A DNA stretch of 64,000 nucleotides from Marinobacter sp. SS21 (GCF_028369065.1 NZ_JAQNDA010000003.1:364807-428806); one strand, 5' to 3'. Shown: positions 16,840 through 26,441, counted from the first letter of the stretch. A program made the numbers and translations. Notes: generated from the sequence alone by a model not told the origin.

Positions 16840-17652
16840 TCAGACCTCAACCAGCCGTTCGACAAAGAATTCAAGGTGCCCTCGTGGCGAGGATGGCAGT
16901 GGCCAGCTATCGACATGCTCCGCCAATGCCTTGATGGCCAGGGAGGCCTTGGCACGAGGATAGGCTTCCAGAACCGCACGTTGGCGTTGCACCGCCTTTT
17001 TGACGGCCTCATCGAACGGCACCATACCCTCATATTGTAGCGCCACATCAAGGAAGCGTTCAGTCACTCGACTGAGTTTGTTGAACAGATGACGGCCTTC
17101 CTGCTCGGAACGAACCTGGTTGGCGAGGATGCGGAACCGGTTGGTGCCGTAATCCCGGTTCATCAGCTTGATCAGGGCGTAAGCGTCGGTGATGGAGGTC
17201 GGTTCGTCGCAGACCACCAGCAGCAGCTCCTGGGAAGCCCGCAGAAAACTGACCACCGATTCCGAGATGCCCGCGGCGGTATCGACGATCAACACATCGA
17301 TCTGGTCGCCCAGTTCGCTAAAGGCATTGATCAGCCCGGCATGCTCCATGGAGGACAACTGGGTCATCTTCTGGGTTCCGGACGAGGCAGGAACGATCTT
17401 GATGCCCCCGGGGCCGTCTACCAGCACCTCCCGCAAATCGCATTCGCCATTGAGCACATCGGACAGGTTGCGGTTGGCGGTAATGCCCAACAGTACATCG
17501 ATATTGGCAAGACCCAGGTCCGCATCGAGCAGCACCACCCTGCGCCCCTTTTGCGCCAGAGCAATCGCGAGGTTGACCGAGACGTTGCTTTTGCCAACCC
17601 CGCCCTTACCGCCGGTTATCGCAATGACCTGAACCGGATGTGCTCTACTCAT
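16840..17652 (-). CDS. fleN: FleN/FlhG, MinD-like flagellar-number ATPase
   Basis: 270 residues. The deviant Walker A (TGGKGGVGKSNVSVNLA) lies at 13-29, with VVLLDADLGLANIDVLLG and VLIVDTAAGIS. The C-terminal amphipathic helix is typical of membrane-associated MinD relatives. FleN restrains FleQ and sets flagellar number at the pole together with FlhF, encoded immediately upstream. It ends 36 bp before fliA. Confidence 0.96.
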   Translation of the reverse strand: MSRAHPVQVIAITGGKGGVGKSNVSVNLAIALAQKGRRVVLLDADLGLANIDVLLGITANRNLSDVLNGECDLREVLVDGPGGIKIVPASSGTQKMTQLSSMEHAGLINAFSELGDQIDVLIVDTAAGISESVVSFLRASQELLLVVCDEPTSITDAYALIKLMNRDYGTNRFRILANQVRSEQEGRHLFNKLSRVTERFLDVALQYEGMVPFDEAVKKAVQRQRAVLEAYPRAKASLAIKALAEHVDSWPLPSSPRGHLEFFVERLVEV

Positions 17653-17750
17653 AGTGAATATTGTCTCTTGCCGTTATTGCCAACACGGTCCGGAGCCCGG
17701 GTCAGCGGTTTTTGTTAGTGACCAGCGTTAGGGCGGGCTACAGGGCCGCC

Positions 17751-19040
17751 CTAAGCGCCCTCGGCAACCAGGGTTGCCTGTTGAAGTTTCAGGCGTTCGA
17801 CGCCCAGGCGAACCAGCTGCACCGCATCGGCATGGTGCAGGTCGTCAGGAATTTTCTGGCCATCGGTATAATAGGCCACGGCCAGCCCGGTCTCCATGGC
17901 GAACCCCAGGCTTTCCCCCAGCGTCAACGCTTCGTCCAGTTTGGTGATGATGCAGCCCGCAAGATTTGCCATCTTATAGTAATGCCAGACCGATTTCATA
18001 ATCCGCGGTTGGCTGGTTGCCGACACCACCAGGTGTGAGCGAATGTCATGGCGGCTTTTCGCCAATTCCGACAACTGCTCTTCATAACCCTTGTCTGAGC
18101 GGGTCAGCCCCGCCGTGTCGATCAGTACCAGATGGCGGTCGCCGAGTTCGTCGAGAATGCTGTCCAGGGAGTGGCTGTCATCCACCACTCTAACCGGCAC
18201 ATTGAGAATCCGCCCAAACACGCACAGCTGCTCATGGGCGGCAACCCGGAACCGGTCAGTGGTGACCAGTGCCAGGGAATCCGCGCCATGGCGCAGAACA
18301 TATTGAGCCGCCAGTTTGCCAATGGTGGTGGTCTTACCGGCACCGGTCGGTCCCACCAGGGCGTAGACGCCGCCTTGCTCAAGCCACTCGCTGCGGGCGG
18401 TCCTGACCCCAGTCGCCAGCGCCTTTAACGCTTGTTTCCAACCATCTTCCAGGCGCCCGCCACCGTTATTTCGGGTCAGATGGTTGCGGGACAGTGCCGC
18501 CGCCAGCTCGTAACTGAGACCGTATTCCTGCAGACGCTCCGCCAGTCGCTGTTGCGCCGCGGCGTTACCGGTCACCGCAGCGTTACTGGCGGGTGCGCGC
18601 TCGCCACTGACCAGTTCCCGCAGAGAGTCGATCTCCGCTCGCATCTGGGCCAGTTCGCTTTGAGCGCTCCCGGAGACCTCCCGCGGACTTGCCGCAGCGG
18701 CGGTGGCCGTCATAGCGGAAGCGGGAGAATGGAGTGCGGAGCGCTGGCTACGCCGATCCCGAACTTCGGTGATTCGCTCACGGGAGCGGCTCAGTTCATC
18801 TTCCAGGCGTCGATGTTGTTCCGCCTGCAGCTCCGCGAGGCGGGAGCCGTTGGAGGCCTCCAGCGCCGATTCGCCGAGCCGTTGGCGGGCCACGTTCTCG
18901 TCATAATCCAGTGCCGTGACGATCTCAACCCCGCCATCGACCCGTCGGTTGGATAGAATCACGGCGTCCGGCCCCATCTGATCCCGAACACTTTTCAGCG
19001 CTTCTGCCATGGTCGATGCAAAGAACCGTTTTACTTTCAT
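17751..19040 (-). CDS. flhF: FlhF, SRP-type GTPase for polar flagellum placement
   Basis: 429 residues. A basic N-terminus (KVKRFFASTMAEALKSVRD), a variable middle part (about 60-160) and the NG GTPase follow: G1 GPTGAGKTTTIGK at about 230, TTDRFRVAAHEQL, LIDTAGL, and TKLDEA. FlhF recruits the first flagellar parts to the old pole. AGGAG precedes the ATG. It is cotranscribed with flhA upstream and fleN downstream. Confidence 0.97.
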   Translation of the reverse strand: MKVKRFFASTMAEALKSVRDQMGPDAVILSNRRVDGGVEIVTALDYDENVARQRLGESALEASNGSRLAELQAEQHRRLEDELSRSRERITEVRDRRSQRSALHSPASAMTATAAAASPREVSGSAQSELAQMRAEIDSLRELVSGERAPASNAAVTGNAAAQQRLAERLQEYGLSYELAAALSRNHLTRNNGGGRLEDGWKQALKALATGVRTARSEWLEQGGVYALVGPTGAGKTTTIGKLAAQYVLRHGADSLALVTTDRFRVAAHEQLCVFGRILNVPVRVVDDSHSLDSILDELGDRHLVLIDTAGLTRSDKGYEEQLSELAKSRHDIRSHLVVSATSQPRIMKSVWHYYKMANLAGCIITKLDEALTLGESLGFAMETGLAVAYYTDGQKIPDDLHHADAVQLVRLGVERLKLQQATLVAEGA

Positions 19041-19099
19041 GATTCATTCTCCTGCGGTAACCGTCGAAAAAACGTCACCGGATGTCTGACCGCCGTCGG

Positions 19100-21271
19100 T
19101 CACTGGCCGACCGAAGCCACAATCGTAATCTGTTTGTTGTCCGGGATTTCCTGGTAAGAGAGCACGTGCAGTCGCTCTACCCCATAGCTCGCAAACCTTG
19201 CCAGCACCGGCCGCAAGGGCCCGGAAACCAGCAATATGGCGGGCTTACCGAGCATTTCCTGACGCTGCACACTCTCTTGCAGCGAACGCTGAAGCTTCTC
19301 CACCATGCTCGGCTCCAGCACCAGCCCGATGTCATCGCCAGCGCCGGATTGCTGACTCTGCTGAAGAGATTTAAGCAACAACTGTTCCAGATCTGGATCC
19401 AAGGTGATAACCGGGATTTCCGCGTCGCCACCACAGATGCTCTGAACAATCATTCTGCGCAAAGCCTGACGCGCTGCCGTGGTCAGCACCTTGGGATCCT
19501 GGCTACGGGGGTGGACATTCACCATCGCCTCGGCGATGGAACGCATGTCACGAATCGGCACTTCCTCCTGCAACAGGCCCTGCAGCACCTTCAGCAGGAT
19601 GCTCAGAGACACCGTATTGGGGATCAACTCCTCGGCCAGTTTGGGGGAAGTTTTTTCGAGCTGCTCCAGCCACTTCTGAACTTCCTCGTGCCCCAGAAGT
19701 TCATGGGCATGCTTCTGCAGCACCTGATTGAGATGGGTCGCGACGACGGTACTGGCATCCACCACGGTGTAACCTAGGGTTTGCGCCTGATCCTTTTTAT
19801 TCTCCTCGATCCAGACCGCATCGAGACCAAAAGCCGGGTCCTTACCCTCAATGCCTTCCACCTGACCAAACACCTGGCCGGGGTCGATGGCCAGCTCCCG
19901 GTCCGGGTGAATCTCGGCTTCGGCAAGGGTGACCCCCATCAACGTGATGCGATAGACGTTGGGCATAAGATCCAGGTTGTCCCGGATATGTACCGACGGC
20001 ATCAGGAACCCCAGATCCTGGGAAAGCTTTTTGCGCACGCCCTTGATTCGAGTCAGCAATTGCCCACCCTGGGATTTATCCACCAACGGAATCAGACGAT
20101 AGCCCACTTCCAGCCCGACGATGTCGACGGTGGCCACGTCGTCCCAGCCCAGCTCCCGGCTTTCCGCGGGTGCCGGTAATCCGGCCTCGGCCACAGCTCT
20201 GCCCGCCGGCGCTTCCGGTCCGGCGGGTCGCGGCCTTTCGGCGCCCCCGGCCCTGGGCGGGAAGGCCCCACCTTCTTCCACGGTCTGGCGCTCTCGTTGC
20301 CAGATAAAGTAGGCCACCGCGGCGGCAATCACCCCAAGCCCCAGGAAGGCGACGTGGGGCATCCCGGGAATCAGCCCCAGCAGGATCAGAATACCGGAGG
20401 CAATGGCCAGGGCCTTGGGGGCGCTGAACATCTGATGCAGGATCTGGCCGCCCATGTCCTGGGACGCGGTTACCCGGGTCACCATGATGGCGGCAGAGGT
20501 CGACAGCAACAGCGACGGGATCTGCGCCACCAGGCCGTCACCAATGGTCAGCAGGGCGTAGTTCTGCATGGCGGTGGTGAAGTCCAGGTCATGCTGCAAC
20601 ATCCCGATGCTCACCCCACCGATGATGTTGATAAAGAGGATCAACAGCCCGGCAATGGCGTCGCCCTTGACGAACTTGCTGGCACCGTCCATGGAGCCGT
20701 AGAAATCCGCCTCCTGGGCAATCTCTGAGCGCCGGGCCTTGGCGTCGTCCTGATTGATCAGGCCGGCATTGAGGTCGGCGTCGATGGCCATCTGCTTGCC
20801 AGGCATGGCGTCCAGGGTGAAACGGGCGCTCACCTCGGAAACCCGACCCGCGCCCTTGGTCACCACCAGGAAGTTGATGATCATCAAAATGGCGAAGACC
20901 ACCAGGCCGACCGCGTAATTGCCGCCAATCAGCACCTCCCCGAAAGATTCGATCACCTTACCGGCGGCGTCTCCGCCTTCGTGACCGTTGAGCAGCACGA
21001 TCCGGGTGGAGGCCACGTTCAGCGCCAGCCGCAACAGGGTCGCCACCAGCAGCACCGTGGGGAAAGAGGCGAATTCCATCGGCCGCAGGGCATAGACACA
21101 CACCAGCAAGATCACGATGGACAAGGTGATGTTAAAGGTGAACAGCACGTCCAGCATGAAGGTGGGCATGGGCAGGATCATCATGCCCAGCAACGCCATG
21201 AGCATGATGGGGATGCCCAGGCTGCCACGCGTCATGGATTTGACGTTACTGAGGACTAAGGCTCGATCCAT
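19100..21271 (-). CDS. flhA: FlhA, flagellar type III export gate
   Basis: 723 residues. Eight membrane segments occupy about residues 18-330. The FHIPEP family signature region RFTLDAMPGKQMAIDADLNA is near 150, and a long cytoplasmic domain (about 370-723) docks chaperone-substrate complexes. A Pro/Ala/Gly-rich linker joins the two halves. The start ATG at 21271 has only a weak GAG ribosome site. A sigma-54 promoter lies 84 bp upstream. Confidence 0.97.
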   Translation of the reverse strand: MDRALVLSNVKSMTRGSLGIPIMLMALLGMMILPMPTFMLDVLFTFNITLSIVILLVCVYALRPMEFASFPTVLLVATLLRLALNVASTRIVLLNGHEGGDAAGKVIESFGEVLIGGNYAVGLVVFAILMIINFLVVTKGAGRVSEVSARFTLDAMPGKQMAIDADLNAGLINQDDAKARRSEIAQEADFYGSMDGASKFVKGDAIAGLLILFINIIGGVSIGMLQHDLDFTTAMQNYALLTIGDGLVAQIPSLLLSTSAAIMVTRVTASQDMGGQILHQMFSAPKALAIASGILILLGLIPGMPHVAFLGLGVIAAAVAYFIWQRERQTVEEGGAFPPRAGGAERPRPAGPEAPAGRAVAEAGLPAPAESRELGWDDVATVDIVGLEVGYRLIPLVDKSQGGQLLTRIKGVRKKLSQDLGFLMPSVHIRDNLDLMPNVYRITLMGVTLAEAEIHPDRELAIDPGQVFGQVEGIEGKDPAFGLDAVWIEENKKDQAQTLGYTVVDASTVVATHLNQVLQKHAHELLGHEEVQKWLEQLEKTSPKLAEELIPNTVSLSILLKVLQGLLQEEVPIRDMRSIAEAMVNVHPRSQDPKVLTTAARQALRRMIVQSICGGDAEIPVITLDPDLEQLLLKSLQQSQQSGAGDDIGLVLEPSMVEKLQRSLQESVQRQEMLGKPAILLVSGPLRPVLARFASYGVERLHVLSYQEIPDNKQITIVASVGQ

Positions 21272-21313
21272 CTCTGGTAATTACCCCGTTTTCCCGTCAG
21301 CAAGACGGCGCCG

Positions 21314-21327
21314 GTCGATATTTTGAC
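21314..21327 (-). promoter_or_regulatory. FleQ-box-like palindrome downstream of the flhA promoter
   Basis: Minus-strand GTCAAAATATCGAC matches 11 of 14 bases of the Pseudomonas FleQ consensus GTCAATAAATTGAC. It lies just downstream of the predicted flhA transcription start, the atypical enhancer position reported for flhA in P. aeruginosa. Confidence 0.5.
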
Positions 21328-21354
21328 GCTCGGGCGTCACGTACCGGTGATCAT

Positions 21355-21370
21355 CGCAATATCCGTACCA
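21355..21370 (-). promoter_or_regulatory. Sigma-54 promoter of flhA
   Basis: Minus-strand TGGTACGGATATTGCG against the consensus TGGCACG-N4-TTGCW: GG and GC are correctly spaced, with one mismatch in the -24 half and one at the last base. It would drive flhA-flhF-fleN and possibly onward. Confidence 0.75.
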
Positions 21371-21398
21371 CTCCTTACATGAACGAGCCCCGCCGTTC

Positions 21399-21427
21399 CT
21401 GACGCCCCCATGGATATACGCTATCCT
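21399..21427 (+). promoter_or_regulatory. Probable sigma-70 promoter of upp-uraA
   Basis: CTGACG, a 17-bp spacer and TATCCT, each hexamer matching four of six consensus bases. The predicted transcription start leaves about a 30-base leader before upp. Confidence 0.45.
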
Positions 21428-21465
21428 TGCCGCACCCTTTCAATCGATACGCAAGCAGGTGAGCC

Positions 21466-22104
21466 ATGCCCATTCACGAGGTGAAACACCCACTGATTCG
21501 ACACAAACTTGGCCTGATGCGCCGGGCCGACATCAGCACCAAGAACTTTCGCGAACTGGCTCAGGAAGTCTCGGCCCTACTCACCTACGAGGCCACCAAG
21601 GATTTCACCCTGGCCGAGGACACGATCGAAGGCTGGGCCGGTCCGGTCACGGTGGAACGAATCACTGGCAAGAAGGTGACGATTGTTCCGATCCTGCGGG
21701 CGGGCCTGGGCATGATGGACGGCGTTCTCAGCCTGATCCCCGGCGCCCGGGTCAGTGTGGTGGGCCAGGTACGCAACGAAGAAACCCTTGAGGCCAGCAC
21801 CTACCTGGAAAAGCTGGTGGGCGAGTTGGACCAGCGTATGGCCATCATCATCGATCCCATGCTGGCCACCGGTGGCTCGCTGGTTTCCACCATCGACCTG
21901 CTCAAAACCGCCGGCAGCACCGAAATCCGGGCGCTGGTGCTGGTCGCCGCGCCGGAAGGCATTGACAAGGTGCTGGAGGCGCACCCGGACGTCTCCATCT
22001 ATACGGCCTCAATTGACCAGTGCCTGAATGAAAAAGGGTATATCCTGCCGGGACTTGGTGATGCCGGAGATAAGATATTCGGCACCAAACAGAAGGACGC
22101 CTGA
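21466..22104 (+). CDS. upp: Uracil phosphoribosyltransferase
   Basis: 212 residues. The PRPP-binding loop [15 protein letters not shown] is at 125-139, [14 protein letters not shown] near 73, and the uracil-binding C-terminus is [16 protein letters not shown]. It converts uracil and PRPP to UMP. The length is typical. An AGGTG ribosome site precedes the ATG. It is cotranscribed with the uracil permease 2 bp downstream. The pair forms a plus-strand cassette inside the minus-strand flagellar cluster. Confidence 0.98.
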   Translation: MPIHEVKHPLIRHKLGLMRRADISTKNFRELAQEVSALLTYEATKDFTLAEDTIEGWAGPVTVERITGKKVTIVPILRAGLGMMDGVLSLIPGARVSVVGQVRNEETLEASTYLEKLVGELDQRMAIIIDPMLATGGSLVSTIDLLKTAGSTEIRALVLVAAPEGIDKVLEAHPDVSIYTASIDQCLNEKGYILPGLGDAGDKIFGTKQKDA

Positions 22105-22106
22105 CC

Positions 22107-23363
22107 ATGCAGGACGGTGTAACCCACTCCCCGGTGCGACAGGCCCTGGCCGGCTCGCAGATGCTTCTGGTGGCCTTTGGCGCACTGGTGCTGATGCCGT
22201 TGATTACCGGGCTGGACCCCAATGTGGCGCTGTTTACTGCGGGTCTCGGCACCCTGCTTTTTCACCTCGTCACCGGTGGCCAGATCCCCATTTTTCTGGC
22301 GTCGTCCTTCGCCTTCATCGCCCCCATCCTGGCGGCCAAGACCCGGTTCGGGCTGGCAGAAACCCTCGGCGGCCTGGTGGCAGCCGGTCTTCTCTACATC
22401 TTCTTGAGCGGCCTTGTCCGGATGCGCGGCACCGGCTTCATCCATCGACTCTTGCCGCCGGTGGTGATCGGGCCGGTGATCATGGTGATCGGTCTGAGCC
22501 TGGCCCCGGTCGCGGTGCACATGGCGTCGGGACGCGCCGGCGATGGCAGCGCGGTGCTGGTGCCCTACGACACCGCCATTCTGATCGCCATGGCCTCCCT
22601 GGCGGTGACCATTGGCGCCGCCGTGTGGGCAAAGGGCCTTTTCCGGCTGATCCCGATCCTGTTCGGCGTGCTGACCGGATACGCACTCTCCGCCGTTGCC
22701 GGCATTATCGACTACAGCCCCATTGCCCAGGCCCCCTGGTTCGCCGTGCCTGATTTCGTGGCACCGGCGTTCAGCTGGTCGGCCATCCTGTTCATGGTGC
22801 CGGTGGCCATCGCCCCGGCCATCGAGCACATCGGCGACATCCTTGCCATTGGCAACGTCACTGGCCGCAATTACCTGCAAAAGCCCGGCCTGCATCGCAC
22901 CTTGTTGGGCGACGGCCTGGCCACCAGTTCGGCCGCGCTATTGGGTGGACCACCGAACACAACTTATTCGGAAGTTACCGGGGCCGTTATGTTGACCCGG
23001 AACTTCAACCCCAGAGTCATGATTTGGGCCGCCCTGATCGCGGTTGTCCTGGCGTTCGTCGGTAAGTTCGGCACCGCCTTGCAATCGATACCGGTTCCGG
23101 TGATGGGCGGCATACTGTGCCTGCTGTTCGGCTCCATAGCCGTGGTGGGCCTCAACACCCTGATCCGCCATCAGGTGGATTTGTCGGAAGCACGCAATCT
23201 GGTTATTGTCGGGGTTACCCTGGTGTTCGGCATCGGCGGTATGGTCCTCGGCCAGATGGAGGGCATCGCCTTGTGCGCGGTGGTGGCCATCGCCCTGAAC
23301 CTGGTGCTGCCCGGCGACAGGGAAGCCTGGGAAAAAGCCATCCATGAACACCAAACCGACTGA
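22107..23363 (+). CDS. uraA: Uracil permease (NCS2 family)
   Basis: 418 residues with 12-14 membrane segments. UraA-type motifs include [18 protein letters not shown] near residue 55, the substrate-site region around [14 protein letters not shown] near 240, and [20 protein letters not shown] near 285. It imports uracil with protons to feed Upp. An AAGGACG ribosome site lies within the end of upp. Confidence 0.95.
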   Translation: MQDGVTHSPVRQALAGSQMLLVAFGALVLMPLITGLDPNVALFTAGLGTLLFHLVTGGQIPIFLASSFAFIAPILAAKTRFGLAETLGGLVAAGLLYIFLSGLVRMRGTGFIHRLLPPVVIGPVIMVIGLSLAPVAVHMASGRAGDGSAVLVPYDTAILIAMASLAVTIGAAVWAKGLFRLIPILFGVLTGYALSAVAGIIDYSPIAQAPWFAVPDFVAPAFSWSAILFMVPVAIAPAIEHIGDILAIGNVTGRNYLQKPGLHRTLLGDGLATSSAALLGGPPNTTYSEVTGAVMLTRNFNPRVMIWAALIAVVLAFVGKFGTALQSIPVPVMGGILCLLFGSIAVVGLNTLIRHQVDLSEARNLVIVGVTLVFGIGGMVLGQMEGIALCAVVAIALNLVLPGDREAWEKAIHEHQTD

Positions 23364-24216
23364 CAGTTCCGGCATCAGTTTCACCGCCCTGTACACCGGT
23401 GCCGTCTGGCACCGGAACGGGCTGTCCGACGATAGCCTGATCACCGCCCAGGGCCGCTGGCTGTATAGCCTGATGAGTCCCTTCGAAGCCGCCAGCAAGA
23501 CCGTCGCTGGCGGCAATCTCAGAACCTTTTTGCTGCAACGCCACCTGATCATCGACCACCTGATCGAACAAGCCGTCGCCGAGCGGGGAGTCACCCAGGT
23601 ACTGGAAATCGCCTGCGGTCTTTCGCCCCGGGGCATCCGGCTACGCCGCCAGTTCCCACAGCTGCACATGGTCGAGTCCGACCTGCCGGACATGGCCGCC
23701 CGCAAGGCCGCAAAGCTTGCCGCCAGTGGCCACCTGAGCCCGCAGCATCAGGTGACGCCCATCGACATCCTTGCAGAGGATGGTGAGCAGACGCTGGAGG
23801 CCGTGATTGAGCGGGTCTTTGATGCCCATGGGCCAATCGTTGTGGTCACCGAAGGTCTGAGCAACTACTTCGCGCTGGAGGTGATCAGCGATTTCTGGCG
23901 TCGCCTGGCCGCCATCCTCGCCAAACGCCCCGGATCCGTTTATCTGACCGACAGCTATCTGCTGCCCTCCCAGCCGGTGATTCGAGGGGGCATTAACGTT
24001 CTGCGCCGAATGCTTGGCGGCATGACCCACAGCCAGGTCACCATCCATTTCGATAGCGATGCCGAGGCCGCGCGCCATATGAGCCGCCTTGGCTTTGCGG
24101 ACGTTGACATCCACAACCCACGACAGTTCTACGGCCAGTTGCCCATCCCCAAAAGCCGCAATGAGCCGTTGGTGCGGGTCATCGAAGCCCGCGGGCCAGC
24201 CTCAGAGAAAGCTTAA
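23344..24216 (+). CDS. SAM-dependent methyltransferase, LCMT/PPM1-like
   Basis: 290 residues. The SAM-binding region begins VLEIACGLSPRGIRLRRQFP (about residue 85), followed by the acidic VESDLPDM and a post-I region TEGLSNYFALE that resembles leucine-carboxyl-methyltransferase-type O-methyltransferases. The substrate is unknown. It overlaps the uraA end by 20 bp and converges with flhB, sharing 4 bp of 3' end. Co-occurrence with uracil salvage does not by itself suggest a substrate. Confidence 0.85.
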   Translation: MNTKPTDSSGISFTALYTGAVWHRNGLSDDSLITAQGRWLYSLMSPFEAASKTVAGGNLRTFLLQRHLIIDHLIEQAVAERGVTQVLEIACGLSPRGIRLRRQFPQLHMVESDLPDMAARKAAKLAASGHLSPQHQVTPIDILAEDGEQTLEAVIERVFDAHGPIVVVTEGLSNYFALEVISDFWRRLAAILAKRPGSVYLTDSYLLPSQPVIRGGINVLRRMLGGMTHSQVTIHFDSDAEAARHMSRLGFADVDIHNPRQFYGQLPIPKSRNEPLVRVIEARGPASEKA

Positions 24217-25349
24217 ACATCCCGCCGCAACTCGCTGGGGATGGGGAAATCCGGCATCCCCGGCTTGGCCCCCTGGCCCCGGCGGTATTGCCGGAGCTGG
24301 AACAGATAGGCCAACACCTGGGCTACCGCCATATACAGGCCATCGGGTATCTCGCCGCCAATCTCGGTATTGTGGAATACCGCCCGGGTCAGCGGCGGAG
24401 TACGCAGCACCTCGACCCGATGCTCGCGGGCAATTTCCATGATCTTGAAGGCAATCTCATCGGCCCCTTTCGCCACCACGATCGGCGCCGCCATGGTTTT
24501 CTGGTCGTACTTCAGCGCTACCGCGTAGTGGCTGGGGTTGGTGATCACCACATCGGCTTCTGGCACGTCCTGCATCATACGACGCTGGGCCATTTCCCGC
24601 TGTAACTGTCGAATTCGTCCCTTCACCTCCGGCTTGCCTTCGGTGTCTTTGAACTCGTCCTTGACCTCCTGCTTGGTCATTCGCAGTTTCTTGTGATGGT
24701 CGTAAATCTGGTAGGGCACATCCAGCGCGGCGATGACGATGGTGGCGCAGGACAACAGGAAAAAGCTCCAGCCCAGCGTCCAGGCTACGTGTGCCATCGC
24801 GGGAATGGCGGGCTCTTCGGCGATGCTCAGCAGATCGGCGGTACGCAGGTCCAGTATCAGCACCGCCACTACCATCACCAGCGCCACTTTGGCCACCCCT
24901 TTGACCAGCTCGACCAGCGAGCGCAGCGAGAACATGCGCTTGAGGCCCTTGAGCGGGTTGAGGCGATCGAACTTGGGCGCGATGGCCTTGCCACTGAACA
25001 GCAGCCCACCGATCCCGATGGAGCCCGCAATGGCCGCAACCAGCAGTATCAGCAGCAGCGGCGCAACCGCGGTGGTGGCTTCCTCCGCCGCCGCCAGCAG
25101 GTGCAGGCCCATGAAGTTGGTGTCGAACAGGGACTCCCGTTCGATGGCGAAACTGCTGCGCATGATATTGGCGAAGGCGCCCCCGAGCGTCGTGCCAAAC
25201 ACCAGCAAACCACCGGCGCCGGCCAGCAGTACCGCCATGGTGGCCAGCTCCTTGGAGCGTGCGGTCTGGCCCTCCTCCCGCGCTTTGTCCAATCGTCGGG
25301 GGGTGGCCTCTTCGGTTTTTTCCTGACTGTCGTCGTTGTCTTCAGCCAT
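24213..25349 (-). CDS. flhB: FlhB, flagellar export switch protein
   Basis: 378 residues. The N-terminus EKTEEATPRRLDKAREEGQ is followed by four membrane segments (about 35-215) and the cytoplasmic domain. The autocleavage motif reads NPSH at 271-274 (usually NPTH), followed by YAVALKYD. It works with FliK to switch from rod/hook to filament export. It is the last gene of the fliL operon and is separated from flhA by the plus-strand upp cassette. Confidence 0.97.
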   Translation of the reverse strand: MAEDNDDSQEKTEEATPRRLDKAREEGQTARSKELATMAVLLAGAGGLLVFGTTLGGAFANIMRSSFAIERESLFDTNFMGLHLLAAAEEATTAVAPLLLILLVAAIAGSIGIGGLLFSGKAIAPKFDRLNPLKGLKRMFSLRSLVELVKGVAKVALVMVVAVLILDLRTADLLSIAEEPAIPAMAHVAWTLGWSFFLLSCATIVIAALDVPYQIYDHHKKLRMTKQEVKDEFKDTEGKPEVKGRIRQLQREMAQRRMMQDVPEADVVITNPSHYAVALKYDQKTMAAPIVVAKGADEIAFKIMEIAREHRVEVLRTPPLTRAVFHNTEIGGEIPDGLYMAVAQVLAYLFQLRQYRRGQGAKPGMPDFPIPSELRRDV

Positions 25350-25360
25350 TGCCGCCTACC

Positions 25361-26143
25361 CTAGCGCCCCTGTAACTGGCGCATAAATTCGAAGGTCTCT
25401 TCCGTGTATTGTTGAAAATGGGGCGCAAAGTTGCTTTCCAGCACCCAGATGGCAAACAGTCCGAACATCAGCGCGATGGGAAAGCCCAGCGCGAAAATGT
25501 TCATCTGCGGCGCGGCGCGGGTCATCACACCAAACGAGATGGTGACGATCAACACCGCAGTCACTGCCGGCAACGCCAGCAGCATGGCGGAAACAAACAC
25601 CCAACTGATGCGGTGAGCCAATTGCCAGACGCCGGCCTGCCCCAACCCCTCCAGCCCTATGGGCAGAGTTCTGAAGCTCTCAAGAAAAACCTCGAAGGCC
25701 ACCAGATGGCCGTTCATCGCCAGGTACAGCAGGGTGATGCTTACGGTGTACAACTGGGACAGGACCGGCACCGTGACACCGTTGGCCGGATCGTTCATCG
25801 AGGCAAACCCGAGCCCCATTTGCATTGCAATCATCTGGCCCGCCACCACAAACAGCTGGAACAGGGCGGTCAGAGCGAAGCCCATGCCGACTCCGATCAG
25901 AACCTGCTGCAGGGTGATGACCACCGCGTCCGCGCTCAAGGCGTCGACCCGGGGCACGTCCCCAATCAGCGGCACCACCAGCACCGTCATTAACAGCGCC
26001 AGTCCCAGGCGTACCCGCATCGGGACCAGCTGAGTGCCTATAAAGGGAATCACCATCATGAAACTGGCGATGCGAAACAACGGCCAGAGATGCTGCCCCA
26101 CCCACTGGCCAATCTGGTCTGCGCCTAACGCCAGAGGTACCAC
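25361..26143 (-). CDS. fliR: FliR, flagellar export gate component
   Basis: 260 residues with about six membrane helices, of FliR length, including SFMMVIPFIGTQLVPMRVRL and MQMGLGFASMNDPANGVTVP. With FliP5Q4 it forms the export gate. The start is a GTG at 26143, 3 bp after fliQ; its ribosome site is poor, so translation probably depends on coupling. Confidence 0.96.
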   Translation of the reverse strand: MVPLALGADQIGQWVGQHLWPLFRIASFMMVIPFIGTQLVPMRVRLGLALLMTVLVVPLIGDVPRVDALSADAVVITLQQVLIGVGMGFALTALFQLFVVAGQMIAMQMGLGFASMNDPANGVTVPVLSQLYTVSITLLYLAMNGHLVAFEVFLESFRTLPIGLEGLGQAGVWQLAHRISWVFVSAMLLALPAVTAVLIVTISFGVMTRAAPQMNIFALGFPIALMFGLFAIWVLESNFAPHFQQYTEETFEFMRQLQGR

Positions 26144-26146
26144 AAC

Positions 26147-26416
26147 TTACCCGATCAGGTAGGGGATGTTGGAGATCAGGTTACGGGCGTGATCCAACAA
26201 CTGCGTTAGCATCCACGGTCCTGTAACGATGATCACCAACAGGGTGACGATCAGCCGGGGCAGAAAGCTGAGGGTCTGCTCGTTGATCTGGGTTGCCGCC
26301 TGGAAGGTGCTCACCACCAGGCCGATCACCAGCCCCGGCCCAATGATGACGCCAGACAACAGCACGATCATCCATAACGCCTCCCGCATGATGTCAATAA
26401 CGGTTTCCGGTGTCAT
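26147..26416 (-). CDS. fliQ: FliQ, flagellar export gate component
   Basis: 89 residues, two membrane helices, of standard FliQ length. It opens MTPETVIDIMREALWMIVLL and carries QINEQTLSFLPRL in the loop between the helices. GGAGG precedes the ATG. It lies between fliP and fliR. Confidence 0.97.
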   Translation of the reverse strand: MTPETVIDIMREALWMIVLLSGVIIGPGLVIGLVVSTFQAATQINEQTLSFLPRLIVTLLVIIVTGPWMLTQLLDHARNLISNIPYLIG

Positions 26417-26441
26417 CAGGCTTCCTCCCCGCAGTGCCGGA

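Noticed and set aside
16399..17040. 213-codon plus-strand frame over fliA/fleN
   Set aside because: Antisense shadow spanning two real genes; no family resemblance.
20297..20728. Gln/His-rich plus-strand frame over flhA
   Set aside because: Antisense to a transmembrane coding region, which typically yields such frames.
21999..22895. 298-codon minus-strand frame over upp/uraA
   Set aside because: His/Gln-rich antisense shadow of membrane-protein codons.
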